From: Candidatus Dadabacteria bacterium
Lineage (GTDB): Bacteria > Desulfobacterota_D > UBA1144 > Nemesobacterales > Nemesobacteraceae
NCBI GenBank assembly: GCA_026706695.1
Contig: JAPOYE010000083.1
Coordinates: forward strand, 1-37,514
Direction of reading: 5' to 3'
Length of the DNA: 37,514 nt
The first letter of the stretch is position 1. Every line of letters begins with the position of its first letter. A program made the position numbers and the translations under genes. Below the pieces are notes generated by a model. That model ran no database searches. It saw nothing but the letters and a program-made list of their open reading frames with translations, and had not been told where the DNA came from. Below are positions 29,926-37,514 of this stretch, piece after piece.

Positions 29926-30291
29926 ATGAACTATTTGTTTTCAGAAAAGGTGATAGCCATTCATGAACAAGTTGTTGTTGGATCCAGTGAACTTCAGGGT
30001 ATGGCCCTGAACAAGTCCATTGAATCCGTTCTGGCCCGTGTAGACAATCGCGTTGCCTACGGAATGATTGAGGATATCTTTGAGTTGGCTGCCACTTACG
30101 CCTGTTATATTGCCGTTGGTCGTGTATTTAATGACGGAAATAAGCGAACAGCCTTTACGGCAATGGATACTTGTTTGCGGATTAACGGCATAGAATTGGA
30201 TTTTGACACGGAAAGAGCAAGTGAGATGATTATTAAAGCTGCACAAGGCATTGTTGATGAAGAAGAACTGGCGGAGTGGCTTAGAATCTGA
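29926..30291 (+). CDS. doc: Doc/Fic-family toxin with altered catalytic motif
   Basis: The product is 121 residues, the size of phage P1 Doc (126). The Doc fold is clear: LNKSIESVLARVD near 29-40, IFELAATYACYIA, and a Fic-type loop at 66-74, RVFNDGNKRTA. P1 Doc reads H-x-F-x-D-x-N-K-R at the same positions, with His66 as the catalytic base for phosphorylating EF-Tu. Here residue 66 is Arg (codon CGT at 30121-30123, one transition from CAT). P1 Doc loses toxicity when His66 is replaced. F68, D70, N72, K73 and R74 remain. The rest (LRINGIELDFD, the C-terminal helix) is intact. This is probably a disarmed toxin kept with its antitoxin; a changed activity cannot be excluded. Confidence 0.87.
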   Translation: MNYLFSEKVIAIHEQVVVGSSELQGMALNKSIESVLARVDNRVAYGMIEDIFELAATYACYIAVGRVFNDGNKRTAFTAMDTCLRINGIELDFDTERASEMIIKAAQGIVDEEELAEWLRI

Positions 30292-30315
30292 CTCAACAGA
30301 ATTTGTGAATTCAGG

Positions 30316-30480
30316 ATGCCTAAAATGACTCTAAATACTGAAAAGGGAAAAGCCGGCATGCTGTTCGAAGATTTCCTTAAAGAACAGGGAACTTATGAGG
30401 AAACGACCGAGCGGGCAGTAAGGCGCGTTCTGGTCTTCCAAGTTGTTCAATTGATGAAAAAATATTTAGAACGTAATTAA
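30316..30480 (+). pseudogene. Truncated XRE/HigA-like antitoxin remnant
   Basis: The 54-residue frame reads GMLFEDFLKEQGTYEETTERAVRRVLVFQVVQLMKK before ending YLERN and a TAA. This matches the N-terminal lead-in of a common family of HTH-XRE antitoxins (pattern FDDFLKEEG, then E-x-V-T-x-x-A-x-K-R-V-L-x-x-Q-x-x-x-x-M). In those proteins a helix-turn-helix (SKTEMARRM-like) follows; here the frame stops exactly where it should begin, and no continuation appears in other frames to 30584. It lies 24 bases after the Doc gene. It is most likely a decayed antitoxin with no toxin partner left. A functional short peptide is less likely. Confidence 0.65.
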
Positions 30481-30584
30481 TCTTTTCACAAGTTCAGATA
30501 TAATTTTTCCGAAAGGTTCTGCCCCTTGAGGGGTTTCAGTTCCAAAAACGGCTTTTCTCAGAATCTCCGGCATTTCTTTGCTAG

Positions 30585-33500
30585 ATGAAGCTAATTTATC
30601 ACGCCAAAGAACTCACTTTTAAAAATCTTTTCAAAAAATACGGGCTTAACCCAAGCGACGAAGCGACCCTGTTTCTTCTTCCAGGGGTATCGGTTGTACA
30701 GGAAATAGAAGATTGCTACTCTGGCGAAGGGGTGTGGGGGAAAAACCTGCTTACGTTCAGCGAACTTTCTGATTTTGTAAACGAGACATCCCCGAACCTC
30801 AAAAAGAAAAGGATATCGAGAACCCAGATACTGTCCGTAACCAGAAAAGCGGCGGAATTGGTCTCGGGCGACCTTGAGGTTTTCGGGGAGTTTTCGGAGA
30901 ACCGGGATTTTCTCGACGCCGCGGCTTCAATTATCTCGAAACTGAAGCAGGGCAGAATTTCGGTAAAGGAGCTTGCCGGGTCTGCCGGAACGATCAAGGC
31001 GCGGAGCCTGCGGAAAAAACTCTCGGATATAGGGCTTGTTTACGAAAAATACGAGGTGCTCATCTCTGAAAGAGGTTTTCTTGATGACGCGGATTCCGTC
31101 CGTGTAGTTTCAAAAGAGCTTGACCGGGAAGGAATTGACAGGTTTTTCCCGTCGGCGAAAAAACTTGCTGTCTTCGGTTTTTCCGACTTCACCCTCTGCG
31201 AGCTTGACGTGATAAAAAGCCTTTCCTCCCGGGTTTCCGAAACTTTCTTTTTCGTAAGCGATTTCGGCGGTCTTCACGAATACAGAGACTGCTTTGTGGA
31301 CAGGCTCGGTGAAGCCTCCGTTGTCTGCGAGGAGGATCTCGCCATGATCAGTCAACCTGGGGAGTCTGGACCGAGAACTGAGTTCAGAGATTTCTACGAT
31401 TCCCACGAAGAGATTGAACATGTCTCAAGGACGATAAAAAAGCTTGTTCTTGACAAGGAACGCAAGCCGTCTGATTTCAGGGTGCTTGTGAGGTCGGCGC
31501 AGCGCCGCGGCCGCTCAGTAGCAGGCATATTCGAGAAAAACGGAATCGCGGTCAACCTGAGAAACTGGGGTACCCTCGCGGAGAGCACGTACGGACAGAT
31601 TGTGCGTGATATTCTCTGTCTAAAGTCCGGCAATTTTCACAGAGACGACCTGATACGTCTTTTTCAGAGCCCGCTTTTCATCTTCTATCTGGGAGAGTCA
31701 GAGCCCGCGCGGCGATGCGTGAACCTTGTGAGAACGCTTTCATCCGCCAACGCGAAACACACGACCATAAGCGGAATCCCGGGCTGGAAAAGGGTTCTCG
31801 AACATATAACGAATCTTGACGGGCAACTTGCTTCCGTCGCGGGTGCCGTAAACCTCGCTCTTGACTCGGTGTCGTCTAAGTTCGGAAGAAAAAGCTTCGC
31901 CGCCATGACTTCTGACCTGAGAAAGGTTCTCTCAGAACTCAGGGCCTCTGAGAGTTCCGCGCTGCTTATAGAGAGAAACGCCGTGACAAGGGAGTGTTTC
32001 GATGAGTTTTTCTCTTTCCTGAGAGATCTTTCCTTTTCTCGCGGAGAGTTTGATTTCAGGGTTTCGGGCCCGGCGGAGTATCTGCGCCTTCTCGAAGATG
32101 CAATGATGGAGCGGACGGTACCCTACAAGACCCCCAGCGCGCCTGAGACGCGGAGGGTAAGCGTTACTGATTTTTCCTCGGCCCGCGGCACAAACCCTCG
32201 GTTTGTCTTTATGACGGGCCTTTCAGACGGCTCTTTTCCCTCTTCCCAGCCAGCTGACCCGGTACTGAAACCCAGGGAAAAAGTCGAAATAAACCGTGCG
32301 CTCGGAAAAACGGTTTTTGAGTCAGAAGGTCTTCACTACGAGAAGGAAAAGCATCTTTTTCTCTGTCTCTCCGCGGCGGCTTCAGAGAAAGCGTTTTTAT
32401 CCTGTTTCCGCTACGACCAGACATCAAAGGAGGTTAACCGCTCCGATTTCCTAGAGGAAACCATGGGCATCTCCGAAACCAGGCGCCCCGGGAGCGTCTG
32501 TGCGCCTGAGAACCTGTTCTCGCCTGAAGATATTTTTTTTCACGGTCTGTCATCCTCCCGAAACGGAGACGAGAGAATCTCCGGGACTCTTATTCGTCAC
32601 TACGGCTCTGACATTCTGGGCCATCTTCGCGCCGGTGTTTCCGCCGAGAGAAAGAGGCTTGAGGCGGATGGAAATTATAGTGAATTTGAAGGGGCGCTCC
32701 TTTCTCCTCCTCCGCGACCGGATGCTTTTTCTCCCACAGCGCTTGAAGATTACGGCACATGCCCCTTCATGTATTTTTCAAAAAGGATCTTGGGACTTTC
32801 AAATCCGCGGTCCCCGGACGAGCAAAGGGCCTCTCGGCTCGACCTGGGCTCGCTCGCCCACAGATTTCTCGGTGAGTTTATGGAGAGTCTTTTCTCCGGA
32901 AGCTCGGACCATGGTGGAGAAGGCGGCGTTGGAATGCTCTATGATGAGCTCAGGCAGAAGTATGAGAGCGGCACCGCGATTTTTTCCCATCTTCCCGAAA
33001 ATGTCGCGGCCGCGGAGAAAAAAGCATTTTTTGAACACACGCTCTGGAATTTTATCTATGATGAGCTGTGGAGAATCGAAAAGGATCTCCACGTGCCGTC
33101 ATTTTTTGAAAAGGAAGTGGAGTTCCGCATAGAGGATGTGAAAATCAGGGGGAAGGTTGACAGAGTTGATATCCAGAGTTCGTTTGAACACGGAACCAAG
33201 GTTGAAGTCGTGGATTACAAGATCGGAGGTATCGGGGAGAAGAAATTTTTTGACTTCAGGAATCTCCAGCTCCCTCTTTACCTAAGAGCGCTGCTTGATG
33301 AAGGAATGTATCCGGTCCGCGGATCCTATCGTTCAATCTCAAACCCGGAAAAGATCGTTTCGTCCAGAAAGATTTCCGACATTTCTTTTCGCGAAGCGGT
33401 TTCTCTCGCCGGATCCTACATAAGCTGCATAGAGAGAGGATTCTTTCCTCCGTACGTGGGGAAAAAACCGGCGGAACATGGCGAATACCTGCTTCAGATG

Positions 33501-33614
33501 CTGAAGGGTCAGCCTTGCTCATACTGTGATTACGCGGATCTCTGCAGGGTGAAAAACGGGACAAAAAGAAAAGCGGCAGCTTCTGCGGAGGAGGGCGATG
33601 CGGAGAATATCTGA
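30585..33614 (+). CDS. addB: AddB-type nuclease/helicase-like subunit with FeS cluster
   Basis: The product is 1009 residues. AddB partners AddA in double-strand break repair, degrading DNA ends and responding to Chi-type sites before RecA loading. The N-terminal half is a degenerate helicase fold (for example LFLLPGVSVVQEIE near residue 30, and an SVTDFSSARGTNPRFVFMTGLSDGSFP block near 525). The C-terminal part is a PD-(D/E)XK nuclease: GSLAHRFL, GKVDRVD, and VEVVDYKIGG near residue 875 with the Asp and Lys. Four cysteines for a 4Fe-4S staple are visible: C726 in CPFMYFSKR and C978, C981, C987 in CSYCDYADLC. addA starts inside its last 17 bases. Intact and typical. Confidence 0.9.
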   Translation: MKLIYHAKELTFKNLFKKYGLNPSDEATLFLLPGVSVVQEIEDCYSGEGVWGKNLLTFSELSDFVNETSPNLKKKRISRTQILSVTRKAAELVSGDLEVFGEFSENRDFLDAAASIISKLKQGRISVKELAGSAGTIKARSLRKKLSDIGLVYEKYEVLISERGFLDDADSVRVVSKELDREGIDRFFPSAKKLAVFGFSDFTLCELDVIKSLSSRVSETFFFVSDFGGLHEYRDCFVDRLGEASVVCEEDLAMISQPGESGPRTEFRDFYDSHEEIEHVSRTIKKLVLDKERKPSDFRVLVRSAQRRGRSVAGIFEKNGIAVNLRNWGTLAESTYGQIVRDILCLKSGNFHRDDLIRLFQSPLFIFYLGESEPARRCVNLVRTLSSANAKHTTISGIPGWKRVLEHITNLDGQLASVAGAVNLALDSVSSKFGRKSFAAMTSDLRKVLSELRASESSALLIERNAVTRECFDEFFSFLRDLSFSRGEFDFRVSGPAEYLRLLEDAMMERTVPYKTPSAPETRRVSVTDFSSARGTNPRFVFMTGLSDGSFPSSQPADPVLKPREKVEINRALGKTVFESEGLHYEKEKHLFLCLSAAASEKAFLSCFRYDQTSKEVNRSDFLEETMGISETRRPGSVCAPENLFSPEDIFFHGLSSSRNGDERISGTLIRHYGSDILGHLRAGVSAERKRLEADGNYSEFEGALLSPPPRPDAFSPTALEDYGTCPFMYFSKRILGLSNPRSPDEQRASRLDLGSLAHRFLGEFMESLFSGSSDHGGEGGVGMLYDELRQKYESGTAIFSHLPENVAAAEKKAFFEHTLWNFIYDELWRIEKDLHVPSFFEKEVEFRIEDVKIRGKVDRVDIQSSFEHGTKVEVVDYKIGGIGEKKFFDFRNLQLPLYLRALLDEGMYPVRGSYRSISNPEKIVSSRKISDISFREAVSLAGSYISCIERGFFPPYVGKKPAEHGEYLLQMLKGQPCSYCDYADLCRVKNGTKRKAAASAEEGDAENI

Positions 33615-36600
33615 ATTTCTGAGCCTTAACCAAGAGCAGAGCCGGATACTGGAAGCGGCGGAGAAGACGGCTGTGAGGGCGGGAGCCGGATCGGGCAAGA
33701 CAAGGGCCATAATAGCCAGATATATAGGCATTCTCGAAACCGGGGAGGCGGATATCCCGCAGATAGTGGCTATTACCTTCACGGAAAACGCCGCGGCTGA
33801 ACTCAAGTCAAGGATAATACACGAGATAGCAAGATATATCGGCAGGTACGGGCACAGGGGAAACATAATGGACGGGTGGCGCAGAAAAATTTCATCCGCT
33901 CCCATAGGAACGATTCACAGTTTCTGTTCGGGAATGCTCAGGGAAAACGCCTTTGATTCAGGGCTCCCCCTCGGTTTCTCCGTGATTGAGGATTCGGAGA
34001 AAGATTCTTTTTACGAGCAGAGCGCGGGCAGGTTCTTTCTGGAGAAAACAAAAAGCGCCGACCCCCGTCTCAGAAGGCTTCTGGAACTTGAGTCTTATGA
34101 TTACGCCCGGATAGTGAGAACAACGTCCATGATACTGAAAGAAGCGGCGAGGCTTCATCTCGTCCCTCCCTTCAGCTATGTCGCCAGCCATGCTTTTCCG
34201 GAGAAGCCCGACGCTGGAAAACTTGAAGACATGCAGAGGGATCTCCAGAAAAAGATCGGGGAGCATATCTCCCTGCTTCCTTCCGTTTCCAGGAAAAAAA
34301 GAGACGATCTCGAAGTTCTTGGCAGAAAAATAGACATAACCTTGGGCATTGACAGCAATATTCGCCACCTAAAAGTACTTTACGGGAGCGTAAAAGACAG
34401 CGTGAAAACCTATGAGGTTGAGCAGTCGAGAAAATCGCTTCTGAGTACCTTGTTTCGGATAATGGGCTATTACGACCATGAGATCAACTCTCTTTATCTC
34501 GATCTCTCGGGTGACGCGTACCAGTTTCTGGTCAACCGGAGAATCGGAGAGGAGAAGATTGAATACGAGGACATGATCCGGTTCGCCATGGAACTTCTCG
34601 GAGAAAATCCCGGGATACTCAGTTATTACAGGAATTTTTTCAGGTTCATAATAGTTGACGAATTTCAGGATACGGACTGTCTTCAGCTTGAGCTTCTGGA
34701 GCTGCTTACGGACGGCGACGCGGGCGGGAGCCTTATAGCCGTTGGCGATCTTAACCAGTCGATCTACGGTTTCAGGGGAGCGCAGCCCGAGATGTTCGCG
34801 GATATACTGGGGCGCGAGGACTTTGAAAAGATTTCCTTTACGACCAACTACCGCTCAAGCGGATCCCTTATAGGATTTTTCAACGCTTTTTTCGAAGGCG
34901 TTTTCCCGACGGGATATTATGATCCGATGACGCTTGCGCCGGGGGAAGCCGACTCCGGAGAACCCGTCGAGGTGATTGTCAGCGAGGGCGCGAGCTCCTC
35001 TGAGTGCGCCGAGCTCGAGGCACGCGCCGTGGCTTCGAGGATAGCGGAGCTTCAGCGGGAATCCTGCGGGAGGACGGCAATTCTTTTCAGGTCGTCTTCA
35101 AAGGTTTCTGTTTATGAAAACGCGCTTGCGCGGGAAGGGGTAAGGTTCCAGTCCCGCGTGGGACGCGATTTCTACGATCTCGCTGAAGTTAGGGATGTTA
35201 TGTCCATGCTTCGGTATTTTCTTGATCCGAAGGATGATCTGGCTCTTGCGTCGGTGCTCAGGTCTCCCTACTTCGGGGCGTCTGATGATGAACTGCTTTC
35301 CCATTTCCGCGGCGAACCGCAAAAAAACGGCCGCAGAGTCAGCGAATATATACGCTTTCTTGACAGAAAAAGGGAGGAGAACATCGGCGCCGATACATTC
35401 AGGGTGGTTGATCTCGCGGTAAACGGCCTCGGTTATTCCTCCGCGGTCCGCGCTCTTCCTGACAGCGAGGCGAGGTATCTTAACCTCAGAAAAGTTCTTC
35501 TCGTGACCGAAGGCCTGATTTCGCGTAAAGGGTGCGGACTTTGCCAGGTGGTCGAACATTTTGATTCAATGTGGCGGGAGGGGGCCGAAGAACGCATGTT
35601 TGAAGAAACGGGCGACGACGTGGTGAGGCTCATGACGGTTCACGGGGCGAAGGGGCTTGAGTTTGAGAATGTTTTTATCTGCGATACCAATTCACGGAAA
35701 CCGACCAAATCCGAAAGAGTGATGGCGGACGTAGAGAGAGGATTTATAATCAGATATCCTGCCGCCGCTTCGGATTACTGGAATGACCTCAAGGGGGATA
35801 TTGAAACAAGAGAAGCGCTTGAAGAGCGGCGGGCGCTTTACGTGGCGATGACCCGGGCGGAGAAAAGGCTTTTTATATGTTTAAGCGGCAAACGTGCGTC
35901 CAAGGAACAGCGGATACTGATCGAGGAGGACAGCTTCGCCGAACTCATCGATTCAAGACTTTCGCTGTCTTCCCGGTGTCTTCAAATTCCGGACGGGTTT
36001 GCGGACCAGGAGATGGGAATCGTTTTCCCGGGCCTTGGGACCACGGCATCAAAGGAACCTGTCCGCGTCCGCGAAACTCCCTCTTCCGTGAGAAAGGAAA
36101 TTTCTTCCGACCTTAAATACACAGAACCGCTCTACGGAGATGAAGAAAAACCGTCGCGTGCCAGAATATCTGCTCTGCCGGACCTGTTTTCACCGATCAG
36201 TCGTTTAAAAGACCCGGAGAGAACCGGAAGCATAATGCACAGATTCCTTGAGACCTGGGACTTCACGGAGGAAACGGTTGAGAAGGAAATTGAATTCGTT
36301 CTGGGGGAATTTCTCGTCTCAAACCCGGACATGAAGGAACTCCTGTTTGAGCTTTCCTCAAACTTCCTTTCCTCGGAGCTTTTTCCCTTTATCAGTGCGG
36401 CCGGGCGGATCAGAAGGGAACTTAAGTTTGTCTTTGACCCGGGGGAAGATTCTCCGAGAAGAGGCAGAATAGATCTTCTGACTGAAGAGAAGGCGGGAAT
36501 GCGTCTTTTCGATTACAAGTACAGAAAATCGATGGATGACGAAGCCCGAAGCGTTTACGAGGAACAGATGGACGGCTACTGCGAGGCTGTGCGCTCAAGG

Positions 36601-36666
36601 TTTGAGAAACCGCTGCTTTCGCGCCACATAGTCCTTATCCCGCAGGTGGAGCTTGTCTCCATATAA
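33598..36666 (+). CDS. addA: AddA-type UvrD/Rep helicase with C-terminal nuclease
   Basis: The product is 1022 residues, within the AddA/RecB-like range. Helicase motifs in order: the Q motif LNQEQ at 10-14, Walker A AGAGSGKT at 28-35, TFTENAAAELKSRI (Ia), VDEFQDTD near 353 (II), GDLNQSIYGFRGA (III), FTTNYRSS (IV), RLMTVHGAKGLEFENVF near 676 (V) and ALYVAMTRAEKRL near 746 (VI). A PD-(D/E)XK nuclease follows: GSIMHRFLETWD, then RGRIDLL and LFDYKYRK near 975. Its ATG overlaps addB by 17 bases, so translation is coupled. With addB it forms one complex acting on broken DNA ends. Confidence 0.92.
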   Translation: MRRISEFLSLNQEQSRILEAAEKTAVRAGAGSGKTRAIIARYIGILETGEADIPQIVAITFTENAAAELKSRIIHEIARYIGRYGHRGNIMDGWRRKISSAPIGTIHSFCSGMLRENAFDSGLPLGFSVIEDSEKDSFYEQSAGRFFLEKTKSADPRLRRLLELESYDYARIVRTTSMILKEAARLHLVPPFSYVASHAFPEKPDAGKLEDMQRDLQKKIGEHISLLPSVSRKKRDDLEVLGRKIDITLGIDSNIRHLKVLYGSVKDSVKTYEVEQSRKSLLSTLFRIMGYYDHEINSLYLDLSGDAYQFLVNRRIGEEKIEYEDMIRFAMELLGENPGILSYYRNFFRFIIVDEFQDTDCLQLELLELLTDGDAGGSLIAVGDLNQSIYGFRGAQPEMFADILGREDFEKISFTTNYRSSGSLIGFFNAFFEGVFPTGYYDPMTLAPGEADSGEPVEVIVSEGASSSECAELEARAVASRIAELQRESCGRTAILFRSSSKVSVYENALAREGVRFQSRVGRDFYDLAEVRDVMSMLRYFLDPKDDLALASVLRSPYFGASDDELLSHFRGEPQKNGRRVSEYIRFLDRKREENIGADTFRVVDLAVNGLGYSSAVRALPDSEARYLNLRKVLLVTEGLISRKGCGLCQVVEHFDSMWREGAEERMFEETGDDVVRLMTVHGAKGLEFENVFICDTNSRKPTKSERVMADVERGFIIRYPAAASDYWNDLKGDIETREALEERRALYVAMTRAEKRLFICLSGKRASKEQRILIEEDSFAELIDSRLSLSSRCLQIPDGFADQEMGIVFPGLGTTASKEPVRVRETPSSVRKEISSDLKYTEPLYGDEEKPSRARISALPDLFSPISRLKDPERTGSIMHRFLETWDFTEETVEKEIEFVLGEFLVSNPDMKELLFELSSNFLSSELFPFISAAGRIRRELKFVFDPGEDSPRRGRIDLLTEEKAGMRLFDYKYRKSMDDEARSVYEEQMDGYCEAVRSRFEKPLLSRHIVLIPQVELVSI

Positions 36667-36672
36667 AATTCC

Positions 36673-37365
36673 ATGGAAAAGACGGTTGTCATAATACCGG
36701 CCTTGAACGAGGAGCGCTCCATAGGTCAGGTAATCGGGGATATTCCCCGGGATCTCGTTACGGAAATAGTGGTCGTTGACAACGGTTCGACCGATTCCAC
36801 GGCAAGTGTTGCTTCCGGTTGCGGAGCCACGGTTGTAAACGAAGAGAGAAAAGGGTACGGACAGGCTTGCCTTGCGGGAATAAATTACATTAAGAGTTCT
36901 TCGTATACACCTGATATCATAGTATTTCTTGACGGGGATTATTCTGATTATCCAAGGGAAATGAAGACCCTTCTCTCGCCGATAGCGAAGGGCGGGTACG
37001 ATTTCGTCATAGGGTCAAGAACTATCGGCGAAAGACAGAAGGGAGCGCTTTTGCCCCAGGCCCTTGTGGGCAACTATGTGGCGACCAGCCTTATAAGGCT
37101 GCTCTACGGAGTGAGCTTTACCGATCTTGGTCCCTTCAGGGCCATAAGGTACGATAAGCTCCTTTGTCTTGACATGAGAGACAAAACCTTCGGATGGACG
37201 GTTGAGATGCAGGTAAAGGCAGCAAAGAAAGGATTTCGCTGCACAGAGGTTCCGGTGAGTTACAGAAAGAGAATAGGAACTTCAAAGATAACCGGAACGA
37301 TTGCGGGAAGCTTTATGGCCGGGGTGAAGATCATCTGGATGATATTCAAACAGCTTTTTTCGTAA
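36673..37365 (+). CDS. Family 2 glycosyltransferase, dolichol-phosphate-mannose-synthase-like
   Basis: The product is 230 residues. It has the GT2 fold: VVIIPALNEERSIGQVI at the start, VVVDNGSTDSTA at 34-45, and the metal-binding D-x-D as FLDGDYSD with Asp87 and Asp89. GSRTIGERQKGAL and LGPFRAIRYDKL are typical of the DPM1/polyprenyl-phosphate glycosyltransferase branch. VEMQVKAAKKGFRCTEVPVSYRKR follows. It has no membrane helices, so it acts at the cytoplasmic face, transferring sugar from a nucleotide to an acceptor, probably a lipid phosphate. It begins 6 bases after addA, likely co-transcribed but unrelated in function. Confidence 0.9.
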   Translation: MEKTVVIIPALNEERSIGQVIGDIPRDLVTEIVVVDNGSTDSTASVASGCGATVVNEERKGYGQACLAGINYIKSSSYTPDIIVFLDGDYSDYPREMKTLLSPIAKGGYDFVIGSRTIGERQKGALLPQALVGNYVATSLIRLLYGVSFTDLGPFRAIRYDKLLCLDMRDKTFGWTVEMQVKAAKKGFRCTEVPVSYRKRIGTSKITGTIAGSFMAGVKIIWMIFKQLFS

Positions 37366-37454
37366 GGCTTTGGGATCGTTGTTCTTATGCCGAACTTCAT
37401 TCAGCAAAACAGCTCATTACTCAATAATGACAATCTTGACTGCGACGTTTCTGA

Positions 37455-37514
37455 CTATAGAGCCTCTTGCAAAATTCTTAAGGCGAGTGAATTTCTTTGA
37501 GATGAAGGGATAAA
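37455..37514. other. Possible insertion-sequence end at the window edge
   Basis: From about 37459 the sequence reads TAGAGCCTCTTGCAAAATTC, resembling terminal inverted repeats of IS5-type elements, which often open with GAG-x-CT followed by TTGCAAAA. Only the first ~55 bases are visible, so no transposase or second end can be seen. The 90 bases between this point and the glycosyltransferase hold nothing recognisable; a 37-codon frame at 37387-37500 has no features. Confidence 0.25.

Overview
This window is about 50% GC by eye and comes from a Gram-negative bacterial chromosome. The Gram-negative call rests on lipoproteins, a tripartite RND efflux pair, a Tat component, complex I subunits and the SecDF-YajC translocase accessory. 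Nothing in it fixes the lineage. Frequent AGG/AGA arginine and ATA isoleucine codons, an FeS-type AddAB pair and housekeeping genes scattered outside their classical operons suggest a poorly sampled phylum near Desulfobacterota/Dadabacteria. That placement is an inference of low certainty.

Layout. 1-640 holds the wreck of a GIY-YIG endonuclease with a CxxC zinc finger, split by two frameshifts. 682-1554 (minus) is yicC. A plus-strand run from 1741 to 7052 encodes a lipoprotein, dapB, tgt, yajC, secD and secF. pheS (without pheT) and dcd follow. An AbiEi/AbiEii toxin-antitoxin pair lies on the minus strand (8957-10626), with a textbook promoter buried in a 16-bp inverted repeat. gyrB (11022-13508) comes next, then a compositionally foreign gene for a TOPRIM protein of unknown function (13578-15311).

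From 20863 down to 15331 on the minus strand runs an apparent operon hisS, MFS transporter, tatA, nuoG, nuoH. The two complex I genes are separated from the rest of nuo, and nuoG is short. Farther right on the minus strand are an orphan branched-chain-type substrate-binding lipoprotein, a GYD-domain protein and thioredoxin. The plus strand then carries an RND membrane-fusion protein and pump, class II fumarase, a secreted OB-fold protein, a Phd/Doc module, a truncated XRE-type antitoxin remnant, addB-addA and a family 2 glycosyltransferase.

How the genes work together: secD/secF/yajC form one export complex; addB/addA form one recombination nuclease-helicase; the RND pair forms a pump that would need an outer-membrane channel from elsewhere. 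The accessory material is concentrated in four places: the left edge, the stretch around gyrB (AbiE on one side, TOPRIM gene on the other), the Phd/Doc/XRE patch at 29.6-30.5 kb, and possibly an insertion-sequence end at the right edge. The most interesting items are the TOPRIM protein, the AbiE operator-promoter, and the Doc toxin whose catalytic histidine is replaced by arginine next to a decapitated antitoxin. I saw no rRNA, tRNA, CRISPR array or complete transposon.
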